Source of the DNA: Streptomyces rimosus | GTDB taxonomy: Bacteria > Actinomycetota > Actinomycetes > Streptomycetales > Streptomycetaceae | Length of the DNA: 64,000 nt | NCBI RefSeq assembly: GCF_008704655.1 | Contig: NZ_CP023688.1 | Coordinates: forward strand, 3,596,001-3,660,000 | Direction: 5' to 3' | Shown here: piece by piece, positions 16,195 to 23,614 of the stretch | Numbering within the stretch: position 1 is the first letter of the stretch | Layout: every line of letters starts with the position of its first letter | The notes under the pieces: model-generated | What the model saw: the letters and a program-made list of their open reading frames with translations, nothing else | The model's database searches: none | Told to the model about the DNA's origin: nothing | Position numbers and translations under genes: made by a program

Positions 16195-16572
16195 ATGCAC
16201 GAAGAGACCGCGCAGTCCGCGATCGACACGTTCCTCTCCGCCTTCAACGCCTCGGACGACAGCCGTGTCACCACGCTGCTCGCCCAGGCGCTGACCTCGG
16301 ACGTGGTCTTCCACGGACCACTGGGCCGCAGCGAGGGGATCGAGGCGGTCGAGCGGTTCGTGCTGGACCTCCGGCGCCACCCGGCGGGGGCCGGCACGAT
16401 GGTGCGCTGCTCAGCGGTGGACATGCCGGGCGAGTGGGCCCGTTACCGGTGGGTCTTCACCACCCCGGACGGAGGCCCCCGCCTGGCCGGGACGGACATC
16501 GTCCACCTGCGGCGCAGCCTCATCGACCAGGTGATCGTCTTCGCGGGGGAGACCGGGCCGCCCGCCGCCTGA
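16195..16572 (+). CDS. SnoaL/NTF2-like small protein
   Basis: This 125-residue protein has the cone-shaped NTF2/SnoaL pattern: an N-terminal helix (AQSAIDTFLSAFNASD), then FHGPLGRSEGIEAVERF and a late beta sheet (ARYRWVFTTPDG, AGTDIVHLRR). Family members are isomerases, cyclases or ligand-binding proteins; no catalytic residues can be named here. It begins 43 bases after the monooxygenase and is probably co-transcribed. Its 3' half overlaps the C-terminal extension of the leftward MFS gene by 162 bases. Confidence 0.75.
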   Translation: MHEETAQSAIDTFLSAFNASDDSRVTTLLAQALTSDVVFHGPLGRSEGIEAVERFVLDLRRHPAGAGTMVRCSAVDMPGEWARYRWVFTTPDGGPRLAGTDIVHLRRSLIDQVIVFAGETGPPAA

Positions 16573-17730
16573 GCCGCCCTCCCCCGGTTCGGTCAGCGTC
16601 CGCGCGATGAGCCAGGCCACCGCGCACAGCGCGATCAGTGGCAGCAGGGCGGTCCGCAGCCCTGTGGTGTCGGCGAGGGCACCGATGGCGGGGCTCGCGA
16701 CGCCGCCGACGCTGACCGCCAGGCCCAGGGTGACACCGCTCGCCGTACCCATACGGTTCGGCAGCAGGTCCTGGCCGAGCGTGATGTGCAGGGAGAACGG
16801 TACGTACAGGGCCGTGGACGTGAGGGCGGCGAAGACGTACAGCGCGGGGCCGGGCACGAGGACCAGCCCGGCGACGGCCGGGACACAGGCCGCGTAGGCG
16901 ATCCGTATCGTACGGACCCGCCCCCACCGGGACGCCAGCCGGCCGCCGAGCACGGTGCCCACCGCGCCGCCCGCGAACAGTACGAACAGGGCCACCGAAC
17001 CCGCGGTGGCGCCGCCGCCCACCCGCTGCTCGGCGTAGACGGCGATGAAGGCGCTCAGGCCGACGAAGACGATGGACCGGCAGACGATGACGGCGGTCAG
17101 CCGCAGGAACTCCGGCCAGTTGTCGCGGCCCGCCTTGCGCGCCGCGGCCTTGGCGACGGCCGCCCGCGGCGCCAGCGCGCGGATCACCTGAGCGGTCAGC
17201 AGGACACCGGCCACCGCGGGCACCACCAGCCACGGCGACGCGTCCAGCGAGCCCGCGGAGAGCAACGGGCCGACGGCGACCGGGGCGAGGGCGAAGCCGA
17301 TGTTGCCGCCGAGGGAGAACCAGCCCATGGCGACATGGCTGCCGCCGCTCGCGACGCGGGCCAGCCGTGCGGCCTCCGGGTGGTAGGCGGCGACGCCGAT
17401 GCCCGAGAGGGCGACCGCGGCGCAGGTCGGGCCGTAGGAGTCGCCGAGTACCGACAGGGCGATGCCCAGGCCCGCGCACAGCGTGCTCACCGGGATCAGC
17501 CAGGGCATCGTCCAGCGGTCGGTGAGCGAGCCGAACAGGGGCTGGACGAGGGAGGAGAGGAGGGTGGCGGCCAGCACGATGCCGGAGGCGGCGGCGTAGC
17601 CGTAGTGGCGCTCGGCCACCAGGAAGGGCACCAGGGCCGGGACCGCGCCCTGGTAGAAGTCCACCGCCGCGTGTCCGACGGACATCGTCGCGACCGGCCG
17701 CCGGGGCGCGGACACGTGTTTCGTCGTCAT
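16411..17730 (-). CDS. MFS transporter, fosmidomycin-resistance (Fsr) type
   Basis: This is a 12-segment major-facilitator exporter with signature loop GSLTDRW near 70 and AYHPEAAR near 125, the pattern of the Fsr/YfnA group of drug exporters. It is 439 residues long from ATG 17730. The last ~60 residues, after SEGment LIARTLTEPGEG, are hydrophilic and lie antisense to the SnoaL gene, so the C-terminus may be a chance extension because no earlier stop exists. It diverges from an AraC regulator 54 bases away, which probably controls it. Confidence 0.88.
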   Translation of the reverse strand: MTTKHVSAPRRPVATMSVGHAAVDFYQGAVPALVPFLVAERHYGYAAASGIVLAATLLSSLVQPLFGSLTDRWTMPWLIPVSTLCAGLGIALSVLGDSYGPTCAAVALSGIGVAAYHPEAARLARVASGGSHVAMGWFSLGGNIGFALAPVAVGPLLSAGSLDASPWLVVPAVAGVLLTAQVIRALAPRAAVAKAAARKAGRDNWPEFLRLTAVIVCRSIVFVGLSAFIAVYAEQRVGGGATAGSVALFVLFAGGAVGTVLGGRLASRWGRVRTIRIAYAACVPAVAGLVLVPGPALYVFAALTSTALYVPFSLHITLGQDLLPNRMGTASGVTLGLAVSVGGVASPAIGALADTTGLRTALLPLIALCAVAWLIARTLTEPGEGGSGGGRPGLPREDDHLVDEAAPQVDDVRPGQAGASVRGGEDPPVTGPLARHVHR

Positions 17731-17784
17731 GTACCGATCATGGCGAGCGCGCCCGGTGGCGGGCTTCTCATAAGCTGCCACGTC

Positions 17785-18624
17785 ATGCCGGTTTTCCGCC
17801 ATCACCCGTCGCACGTCACGACCATCACCCGCTTCCTGCCGCAGGGTACGGAGGTGACGGCCCACCACCACGACATCCACCAGATCGTCTACGCGGGGCG
17901 CGGCGTGCTCACCGTGACCACGGACGCCGGGAGCTGGGTCGCGCCGGCCACCCGCGCGATCTGGATACCGGCCGGGACGGTGCACGAGCACCGGGCGCAC
18001 GGGGACACCGATCTGCACACCGTCGGCGTGCCCGTGGACACCAACCCGCTGGGGCTGGACCGGCCCGCCGTCCCGGCGGTCGGCCCGCTGCTGCGCGAAC
18101 TGATCATCGCGTACAGCGGTCCGGGCAGCCGCCGTACGGCGGAGGCGCGGCGCCTGCTGGCCGTACTCCTCGACCAGCTGCGCCACGCCCCGCTCCAGGC
18201 CCTCCATCTGCCCACGCCCCGCGATCCGCGCCTGGTGGCGGTGTGCGCGATGCTGCGCGCCGACCCGGCCGACCCGCGCCCGCTCGCCGGGCTCGGCGCC
18301 GCGGCCGGGGCGAGCGAGCGGACGCTGGCCCGCCTCTTCCGCGCCGAGCTGGGCATGACCTTCCCGCAGTGGCGTACGCAGCTGCGGCTGCACCACGCGC
18401 TGGTGCTGCTGACGCGGGACGACCCGGCGCTGTCCGTGACCGCGATCGCGCACCGCTGCGGCTGGGCCTCGGCCAGCGCCTTCATCGATGCCTTCCGCCG
18501 GTCGTTCGGACACACGCCGGGCGCCCACCGGGACCTGTACGGCGCTACAGCACCAGGGACAGCAACAGGACGCACACGATCCCGACGACCGAGATCAGCG
18601 TCTCCATCAGCGACCAGGTCTTGA
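17785..18624 (+). CDS. AraC family transcriptional regulator with cupin sensor
   Basis: This 279-residue regulator has an N-terminal cupin (HHHDIHQIVYAGRGVLTV) and two C-terminal HTH motifs (~165-260: LGAAAGASERTLARLF, then VTAIAHRCGWASASAFIDAFRR). It is divergent from the Fsr-type exporter, a common arrangement in which the regulator controls the exporter. The ATG at 17785 follows a weak ribosome site. The last 80 bases overlap the 3' end of the gluconate permease on the other strand; the ~26 residues after HRDLYGATA are Arg/Ser-rich and may be non-essential. Confidence 0.9.
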   Translation: MPVFRHHPSHVTTITRFLPQGTEVTAHHHDIHQIVYAGRGVLTVTTDAGSWVAPATRAIWIPAGTVHEHRAHGDTDLHTVGVPVDTNPLGLDRPAVPAVGPLLRELIIAYSGPGSRRTAEARRLLAVLLDQLRHAPLQALHLPTPRDPRLVAVCAMLRADPADPRPLAGLGAAAGASERTLARLFRAELGMTFPQWRTQLRLHHALVLLTRDDPALSVTAIAHRCGWASASAFIDAFRRSFGHTPGAHRDLYGATAPGTATGRTRSRRPRSASPSATRS

Positions 18625-19942
18625 TCGTCTGGCCGACGTTCATGCCGAAGTACTCCTTCACCATCCAAAAACCCGCGTCGTTGACGTGGCTGAAGAACAG
18701 CGAACCGCAGCCGACGGCGAGGACGAGCAGGGCGGCGTGGGTGGTGGACATCTCGGCGGCCAGCGGCGCCACCAGGCCCGCGGCGGAGATGGTGGCGACC
18801 GTCGCGGAGCCGGTCGCGAGCCGGATCGCGACCGCGATCAGCCAGGCCAGCAGCAGGGTGGAGATGTTCCAGTCCTTGGACAGCTCCAGGATCATCTGCC
18901 CGACGCCCGCGTCCACCAGGGTCTGCTTGAAGCCGCCGCCCGCGCCGACGATCAGCAGCACACCGGCGATCGGCGCGAGGGACTTCTCGACGGTGGAGGC
19001 GATCCGGCCCTTGGTGAAACCGGCCGACCGGCCCAGCGTGAACATACCGACGATGACGGCGGTGAGCAGCGCGATCAGCGGCGAGCCCACCACGTCGAAG
19101 ACGCGCTGAATCGTGGTGCCCTTGTCGTCCACGACGACGTCCACCAGGGCCTTGGCCAGCATCATCACGACGGGCAGCAGCACGGTGGCGACGGTGATGC
19201 CGAAGCCGGGGCGCTTGTCCAGCTCGCCGCTGGCCCGCTCGGGGACCATCTTCTCCGGCGGCTGGATGTCGACCCAGCGGGCGGCGTAGCGGGAGAACAG
19301 CGGACCGGCGACGATCGCCGTCGGAATCGCGACGACCACGCCGAGCGCCAGGGTGACGCCCAGGTTGGCGTGCAGCGCGTCGATGGCGGCCAGCGGGCCG
19401 GGGTGCGGCGGGATCAGGCCGTGCATCACGGACAGGCCGGCCAGCGCCGGGATGCCGATGCGCATCAGGGAGAAGTTGCCGCGCTTGGCGACCAGCAGCA
19501 CCACGGGGATCAGCAGCACGATGCCGACCTCGAAGAAGATCGGCAGGCCGACGATGCCGGCGATCAGCACCATCGCCCACGGCATCACGCGTCCGCTCGC
19601 CTTCGCCAGGATCGTGTCGACGATCTGGTCGGCGCCCCCGGAGTCGGCGAGCAGCTTGCCGAGGATCGCGCCCAGCGCGATCAGGATGCCGGTGCCCGCG
19701 ACCGTACTGCCCAGGCCCGACGAGAAGCTGGCGATGGCCTTGTCCAGCGGCGCGCCCGCCACCGCGCCCAGCACCAGCGAGCCGATGATCAGGGACAGGA
19801 AGGCGTGCAGCTTGAACTTGGTGATGAGCAGGACGATGACGGCGATGCCCGCGAGGACGGCGATGCCGAGCTGCGCGTGACCGGCCGAGGTGATCGGCTC
19901 GGTCGCATCCGCTGCCAGCATCTCGACGCTGAGATGTGTCAC
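18545..19942 (-). CDS. gntP: GntP family gluconate permease
   Basis: This is an ion-coupled gluconate transporter with 465 residues and about 12-14 hydrophobic segments. Family blocks are FKLHAFLSLIIGSLVLG near the start, GIPALAGLSVMHGLIPPHPG near 150, LIVGAGGGFKQTLVDAGVG near 310 and SHVNDAGFWMVKEYF near 420. The start is ATG 19942. It lies 91 bases downstream of the gluconokinase and is co-oriented, so the pair imports gluconate and phosphorylates it to 6-phosphogluconate. Confidence 0.93.
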   Translation of the reverse strand: MTHLSVEMLAADATEPITSAGHAQLGIAVLAGIAVIVLLITKFKLHAFLSLIIGSLVLGAVAGAPLDKAIASFSSGLGSTVAGTGILIALGAILGKLLADSGGADQIVDTILAKASGRVMPWAMVLIAGIVGLPIFFEVGIVLLIPVVLLVAKRGNFSLMRIGIPALAGLSVMHGLIPPHPGPLAAIDALHANLGVTLALGVVVAIPTAIVAGPLFSRYAARWVDIQPPEKMVPERASGELDKRPGFGITVATVLLPVVMMLAKALVDVVVDDKGTTIQRVFDVVGSPLIALLTAVIVGMFTLGRSAGFTKGRIASTVEKSLAPIAGVLLIVGAGGGFKQTLVDAGVGQMILELSKDWNISTLLLAWLIAVAIRLATGSATVATISAAGLVAPLAAEMSTTHAALLVLAVGCGSLFFSHVNDAGFWMVKEYFGMNVGQTIKTWSLMETLISVVGIVCVLLLSLVL

Positions 19943-20033
19943 GGCTGTTCCCTAAGGGGTGCTGTTACTGGTTGTGGTGGTGGCCCTGAGCGATGACGCG
20001 CGGGGCGTACGGGCCAGGGCCCGCGGCAGGAGG

Positions 20034-20561
20034 TCAGGCGGGGGTGGGCCGGCCGGTGTCGTAGCGGCGCAGCGCGGCGACGGCGCGGTCGGCGATCTCC
20101 CGCGGGGTGCCGGAGACGTCCACGGCGACGCCCGCCTCGTCGGCGCCGAGCGGCTCCAGGGTGGCGAACTGGGAGTCCAGCAGCGCGGTGGGCATGAAGT
20201 GGCCCTTGCGCTCGGCCATCCGGGACTCGATCAGCGACCGGTCGCCGGTCAGGTGCAGGAAGACGACGCCGGGCGCGGCGGCCCGCAGCCGGTCGCGGTA
20301 GGCGCGCTTGAGCGCCGAGCTGCTGACCACACCGCCCTGACCCGCACGTCCGTGCGCCCAGGCGCCGATGGCGTCCAGCCACGGCCACCGGTCGGCGTCG
20401 TCGAGCGGGGTGCCGGCCGACATCTTGGCGATGTTGGCCGGGGGATGGAAGTCGTCGCCCTCGGCGTAGGGGACATCAAGGTCGGCGGCCACCAGCGGCC
20501 CGATCGTCGTCTTGCCGGTGCCGGCCACGCCCATCACGACGATGACGTGGGGGGTGCTCAT
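20034..20561 (-). CDS. gntK: gluconokinase
   Basis: This ATP-dependent kinase makes 6-phosphogluconate for the pentose phosphate pathway. The P-loop VMGVAGTGKTTIG is at residues ~8-20, YAEGDDFHPPANIAKM and GTPLDDADRWPWL follow, and VSSSALKRAYRDRLR is the gluconate-binding block. ATG 20561 (MSTPHV, 175 residues) with a GAGG ribosome site is preferred over an upstream frame opening at 20606. It is divergent from the GntR regulator, with a palindrome between them. Confidence 0.94.
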   Translation of the reverse strand: MSTPHVIVVMGVAGTGKTTIGPLVAADLDVPYAEGDDFHPPANIAKMSAGTPLDDADRWPWLDAIGAWAHGRAGQGGVVSSSALKRAYRDRLRAAAPGVVFLHLTGDRSLIESRMAERKGHFMPTALLDSQFATLEPLGADEAGVAVDVSGTPREIADRAVAALRRYDTGRPTPA

Positions 20562-20619
20562 CCCGTGTACCTCGCTGTCCTCTTTGACCTCGGTCTGACG
20601 TCCCACTGAAACCCATGGG

Positions 20620-20630
20620 ATACGACGTAT
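20620..20630. promoter_or_regulatory. probable GntR operator ATACGACGTAT
   Basis: ATACG-A-CGTAT is a perfect palindrome about one central base, 59 bases upstream of the kinase start and 66 bases before the GntR gene. FadR-subfamily GntR repressors often bind short A/T-ended palindromes of this size. The site probably controls both transcripts. Confidence 0.6.
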
Positions 20631-20695
20631 TCAAGCCCCTGTGACGTAAAAGTCATACTTAAAGGCGGGCCACCCTGGGAACGTAGGCTGAAGCC

Positions 20696-21403
20696 ATGGA
20701 GAACCAGGGGGCGGGACAGGGACTGCACGCGCGGGTACTGGAGACCCTGGGACCCGCCATCACCGCGGGCGAGTACCCGCCGGGCACGATCTTGCGCACC
20801 GACGAGCTGGAGGAGCGCTTCGAGGTCTCCCGCACGGTCATCCGCGAGGCGATACGGGTCCTGGAGTCCATGCACCTGGTCGCCTCCCGGCGCCGGGTCG
20901 GCGTGACCGTGCGCCCGGCCGAGGAGTGGAACGTCTACGACCCGCGCGTCATCGGCTGGCGCCTGGCCGGGCCCGACCGGCCCCGGCAGCTGCGCTCGCT
21001 GACCGTGCTGCGCTCCGCCGTCGAACCGGTCGCGGCGGGCCTGGCGGCCCGGCACGCCACACCGCGGCAGTGCGCCGAGCTGACCGAGCACGCCATGGGC
21101 ATGGTCGCCACCTCGCGCGGCCAGCAGCTCGACGCGTACCTGGTGCACGACACGGCCTTCCACCGCGTCATCCTGAACGCCTCCGGCAACGAGATGTTCG
21201 CCCGGCTGGGCGATGTGGTGGCCGCGGTCCTCACCGGCCGTACCCACCATCACGTGATGTTCACCGACCCCGACCCGGCCGCGGTGACCCTGCACGTCCA
21301 GGTCGCCGAGGCGGTACGGGTCGGCGACGCGGACCGCGCCGAGGAGCTGACCCGCGAGATCACGGCCGGCGCCATGGCCGAACTGGACGTACTGGCGCCG
21401 TAG
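20696..21403 (+). CDS. gntR: GntR/FadR family regulator of gluconate genes
   Basis: This 235-residue repressor has an N-terminal winged helix (GEYPPGTILRTDELEERFEVSRTVIREAIRVLESMHLV) and a C-terminal FCD helical domain whose metal/ligand residues include the D and H of DTAFHRVILNASGN and H of THHHVM. It is divergent from gluconokinase-gntP, so gluconate or 6-phosphogluconate is the likely effector, relieving repression. The ATG at 20696 sits close to a GGAACG-like sequence. Its length is typical. Confidence 0.92.
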   Translation: MENQGAGQGLHARVLETLGPAITAGEYPPGTILRTDELEERFEVSRTVIREAIRVLESMHLVASRRRVGVTVRPAEEWNVYDPRVIGWRLAGPDRPRQLRSLTVLRSAVEPVAAGLAARHATPRQCAELTEHAMGMVATSRGQQLDAYLVHDTAFHRVILNASGNEMFARLGDVVAAVLTGRTHHHVMFTDPDPAAVTLHVQVAEAVRVGDADRAEELTREITAGAMAELDVLAP

Positions 21404-21528
21404 TCGCACCCGACCACGAGACCCGGAAGCGAAATGCCCGTACGGAAATTCGTGGTCGACCGCTGAGTTCCCGCTCCGCACCGAAGTATCGGCTCTTTTC
21501 CCTTCCCACCGGCGGTCCGGCCGGGGCT

Positions 21529-21590
21529 AACTGTGAGGGCACGGCGCGGCATCGGAAACCGATGCCCTTCCTCTGCGCCGCAGCACAGTT
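21529..21590 (+). ncRNA. structured 5' leader of the secreted-protein cluster
   Basis: Three nested complementary pairs stack into one long stem-loop: AACTGTG (21529-21535) with CACAGTT (21584-21590), GGCGC (21543-21547) with GCGCC (21575-21579), and GCATCGG/CCGATGC (21549-21565) around AAA. The fold ends 18 bases before the TTG start of the first secreted protein. It resembles no riboswitch I know; it may stabilise the mRNA, control translation, or be a protein binding site. Confidence 0.5.
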
Positions 21591-21608
21591 CAGAGAAAGG
21601 CCGGAACC

Positions 21609-21989
21609 TTGAGAACTGCCCGAAGGACCGCATTCGGCCTGGCGGCCGGCGCCACCCTCTGCGCTTCCGCCCTGGCACTCGCCCCGGCCGCGCACGCGGG
21701 GACCGACAACTACATCAAAATCACCAACAAGGCGGGAATCGTCGCCACCACGTGTTACGAGTGGCAGGGCGTTTCCAGCGGCAAGGACTACTGCCACGAG
21801 GCGTACGCCGTGGGCCAGACCCGTACCGCGCATTTCCCGGCGGACGCCACCTCGGCCGTCATCGACCTGAAGCTGTCGAAGTGGGACCGCGCCAGGGACA
21901 GCGCCGCGGTGAAGGACCTCAGCAAGAACCACTGCTTCGAGATCCGGGGACTGCTCGGGTCGGAGAAGCTGATCGAGACCGGCTGCTGA
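21609..21989 (+). CDS. secreted cysteine-containing protein, paralogue A
   Basis: I do not recognise a named family. The 126-residue precursor has a Sec signal (MRTARRTAF, hydrophobic core, cleavage near AHA-GT at ~30). The mature ~95 residues look all-beta and contain exactly four cysteines, in the contexts TCYEW, DYCHEA, NHCFEI and the C-terminal TGC; the last residue is Cys. The same pattern recurs in the genes at 22724 and 23104. It starts with TTG at 21609, after a GAAAGG ribosome site, and leads the four-gene secreted unit. Two disulfides are likely; function unknown. Confidence 0.8.
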   Translation: MRTARRTAFGLAAGATLCASALALAPAAHAGTDNYIKITNKAGIVATTCYEWQGVSSGKDYCHEAYAVGQTRTAHFPADATSAVIDLKLSKWDRARDSAAVKDLSKNHCFEIRGLLGSEKLIETGC

Positions 21990-22011
21990 AACACGAGGGA
22001 GAAAACCCATC

Positions 22012-22689
22012 ATGAACGTCACACGTGTGGGCATCGTGGCCGGTGCACTCACCGCAGCATTCGCCCTCGCCGCCCCGATGGCTTCCGCCACGCCGCCCGA
22101 ATACAAGGCGGTGGACGGCGCGAAGGACAACTGGGTGAACGAGGGACAGCTCTCGGTCGAATACAACAACGGGATCAAGGACACCGACCCGGCGCGCGTC
22201 AAGGAAGCCCTCGACCAGTGCAAGGGCCAGTCGGTCTCGTGCAAGGCGACCACGGTCGGCACCCCGGAGAAGGTGACGAAGTGGTTCGAGGCGGGGGAAG
22301 GCGGCGGCAACCCCAAGGTGGTCGAGAACTGCAGGACGGACGACGGCGCGAAGGACGTGGACCACACGGTCGGCGGCATGCACGCGTTCGCCTGGAGCTG
22401 GAACATCGGGGCCAGCGTCGACATCCCGCTGGCCAAGGGTGTCGGTATCGGAATCAAGGGTGAGTACACCGAGACCAATACCGACACGAAGACCGAAGCC
22501 ACCAAGATAACCGTGAAGCCGGGTTACCGGGGCACGCTCCAGCTCGGTCACGACATGGAGCGCACCACTTCCGACATCACCATCCAGGGCGGGAAGTTCG
22601 GCGGCGCGAAGATAACCGGAGTACGTACCGAGGCTCTCCTCAAGGACAGTGCCGGGCGCGTCCGTCCGGACATCGTGAAGTGCGGTTAG
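22012..22689 (+). CDS. secreted beta-rich protein, possibly aerolysin/ETX-MTX2-like
   Basis: This 225-residue precursor has a Sec signal cleaved near ASA-TP (~26). The mature protein contains four cysteines (DQC, VSC, ENC, KCG). From ~150 it has a run of alternating hydrophobic/polar residues rich in Thr, Lys and Gly (GVGIGIKGEYTETNTDT, then ITVKPGYRGTLQLGHD). Such long amphipathic strands with a K/P-P-G turn are seen in aerolysin-type pore-forming proteins, but this is a resemblance, not a recognised domain. It lies 22 bases after paralogue A and 34 before paralogue B, and must be co-expressed. Confidence 0.7.
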   Translation: MNVTRVGIVAGALTAAFALAAPMASATPPEYKAVDGAKDNWVNEGQLSVEYNNGIKDTDPARVKEALDQCKGQSVSCKATTVGTPEKVTKWFEAGEGGGNPKVVENCRTDDGAKDVDHTVGGMHAFAWSWNIGASVDIPLAKGVGIGIKGEYTETNTDTKTEATKITVKPGYRGTLQLGHDMERTTSDITIQGGKFGGAKITGVRTEALLKDSAGRVRPDIVKCG

Positions 22690-22723
22690 CAGCCACCAGC
22701 GGGACCGACAAAAGGACACAGCC

Positions 22724-23110
22724 ATGTCGAACATCAGGAGAGCGGCCGCCTGCGCCGCCACCGCGATCGGTATCGGACTGGCCGGCACCGCGGTGACGGC
22801 GGCACCGGCCTTCGCCGCGGGATCGGGCCACTACATCAACTTCTCGAACGAGGGCGGGTTCGTGGTCAACACCTGCTACAAGTGGAAGGGCTCGCAGACC
22901 GCCGACACATGCGACTCCGGAAAGCCCATCACCTCCACCTGGCGCGTGGAAATACCGGATGACGCGACCGGTGTGGAACTCAATGTGAACGTGCTGGCGC
23001 AAGCCGGCGGCAAGAATCTCTCACCGCAGATCACCGACCTGAAGCGGGATTACTGCTACACGCTCTACGGCACCACGTTCACCGCGAAGATCGTGGAGAA
23101 GACATGCTGA
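22724..23110 (+). CDS. secreted cysteine-containing protein, paralogue B
   Basis: This is a paralogue of the genes at 21609 and 23104: 128 residues, Sec signal cleaved near AFA-AG (~32), and a mature beta-rich domain starting GHYINFSNEGGFVVNTCYKW. The four cysteines align with the other copies (TCYKW, TCDSG, DYCYTL, KTC), again with Cys as the last residue. It is less basic than copy A and has the IPDDATG block where A has FPADATS. The stop overlaps the next gene's ATG by 7 bases, so translation is coupled. Confidence 0.8.
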   Translation: MSNIRRAAACAATAIGIGLAGTAVTAAPAFAAGSGHYINFSNEGGFVVNTCYKWKGSQTADTCDSGKPITSTWRVEIPDDATGVELNVNVLAQAGGKNLSPQITDLKRDYCYTLYGTTFTAKIVEKTC

Positions 23111-23538
23111 GCCGGGACGGGAGCAACACGGTCGTGCACACCGGAATGCGACGGATGAAGCGGGCGGGCGGACTCGGCGCTGCCGCTCTCGCCCTCACCC
23201 TGGGCGGTGGAATCCTGACGGCGCCGTCGGCCGCCGCGAGCACGGAGAACTTCATCCAGTTCAAGAACGACGCGCTGTACTTCGTCAGCACCTGCTTCGA
23301 ATGGCAGGGCCCGGACGGGGTGCTGAAGACCGACTGCTACGAGGCCAAGGCCAAGGGGCAGACCTGGAAGGCGTACTTCCCCGCGGAGGCGACCAAGGCC
23401 GACGTCAAGGTGACCTTCGCCGGTTACACGGGCGGCCCGCCGAAGACGGTCACCGTCGACGACGTCAACAAGAACCACTGCTACCAGCTCAAGGGGACCT
23501 GGCCGAACTACGCCGACGTCCTGCGCGTGAACTGCTGA
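23104..23538 (+). CDS. secreted cysteine-containing protein, paralogue C
   Basis: This is the third paralogue. The ATG at 23104 overlaps paralogue B (ATGCTGA) and gives 144 residues, but the Sec signal begins at MRRMKRAGG, so ATG 23146 or 23155 could be used instead. After cleavage near SAAA-ST the mature domain reads ENFIQFKNDALYFVSTCFEW, with cysteines at TCFEW, DCYEA, NHCYQL and the C-terminal NC. Conserved FPAEAT and DVNKNHCY blocks match copies A and B. It ends the unit, followed by a terminator. Confidence 0.8.
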   Translation: MLSRDGSNTVVHTGMRRMKRAGGLGAAALALTLGGGILTAPSAAASTENFIQFKNDALYFVSTCFEWQGPDGVLKTDCYEAKAKGQTWKAYFPAEATKADVKVTFAGYTGGPPKTVTVDDVNKNHCYQLKGTWPNYADVLRVNC

Positions 23539-23559
23539 CCCGGGCACCGCCGGACCACC

Positions 23560-23608
23560 GGCCCCCGGACCACCGGTCTCCCCCAAGACCGCCGGTGGCC
23601 CGGGGGCC
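23560..23608. terminator. bidirectional terminator
   Basis: GGCCCCCGG-A-CCACCGG (23560-23576) pairs with CCGGTGG-C-CCGGGGGCC (23592-23608): 16 pairs with one mismatch around a 15-base loop. It separates the convergent secreted-protein unit and the decarboxylase. Confidence 0.75.
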
Positions 23609-23614
23609 GCGCCG

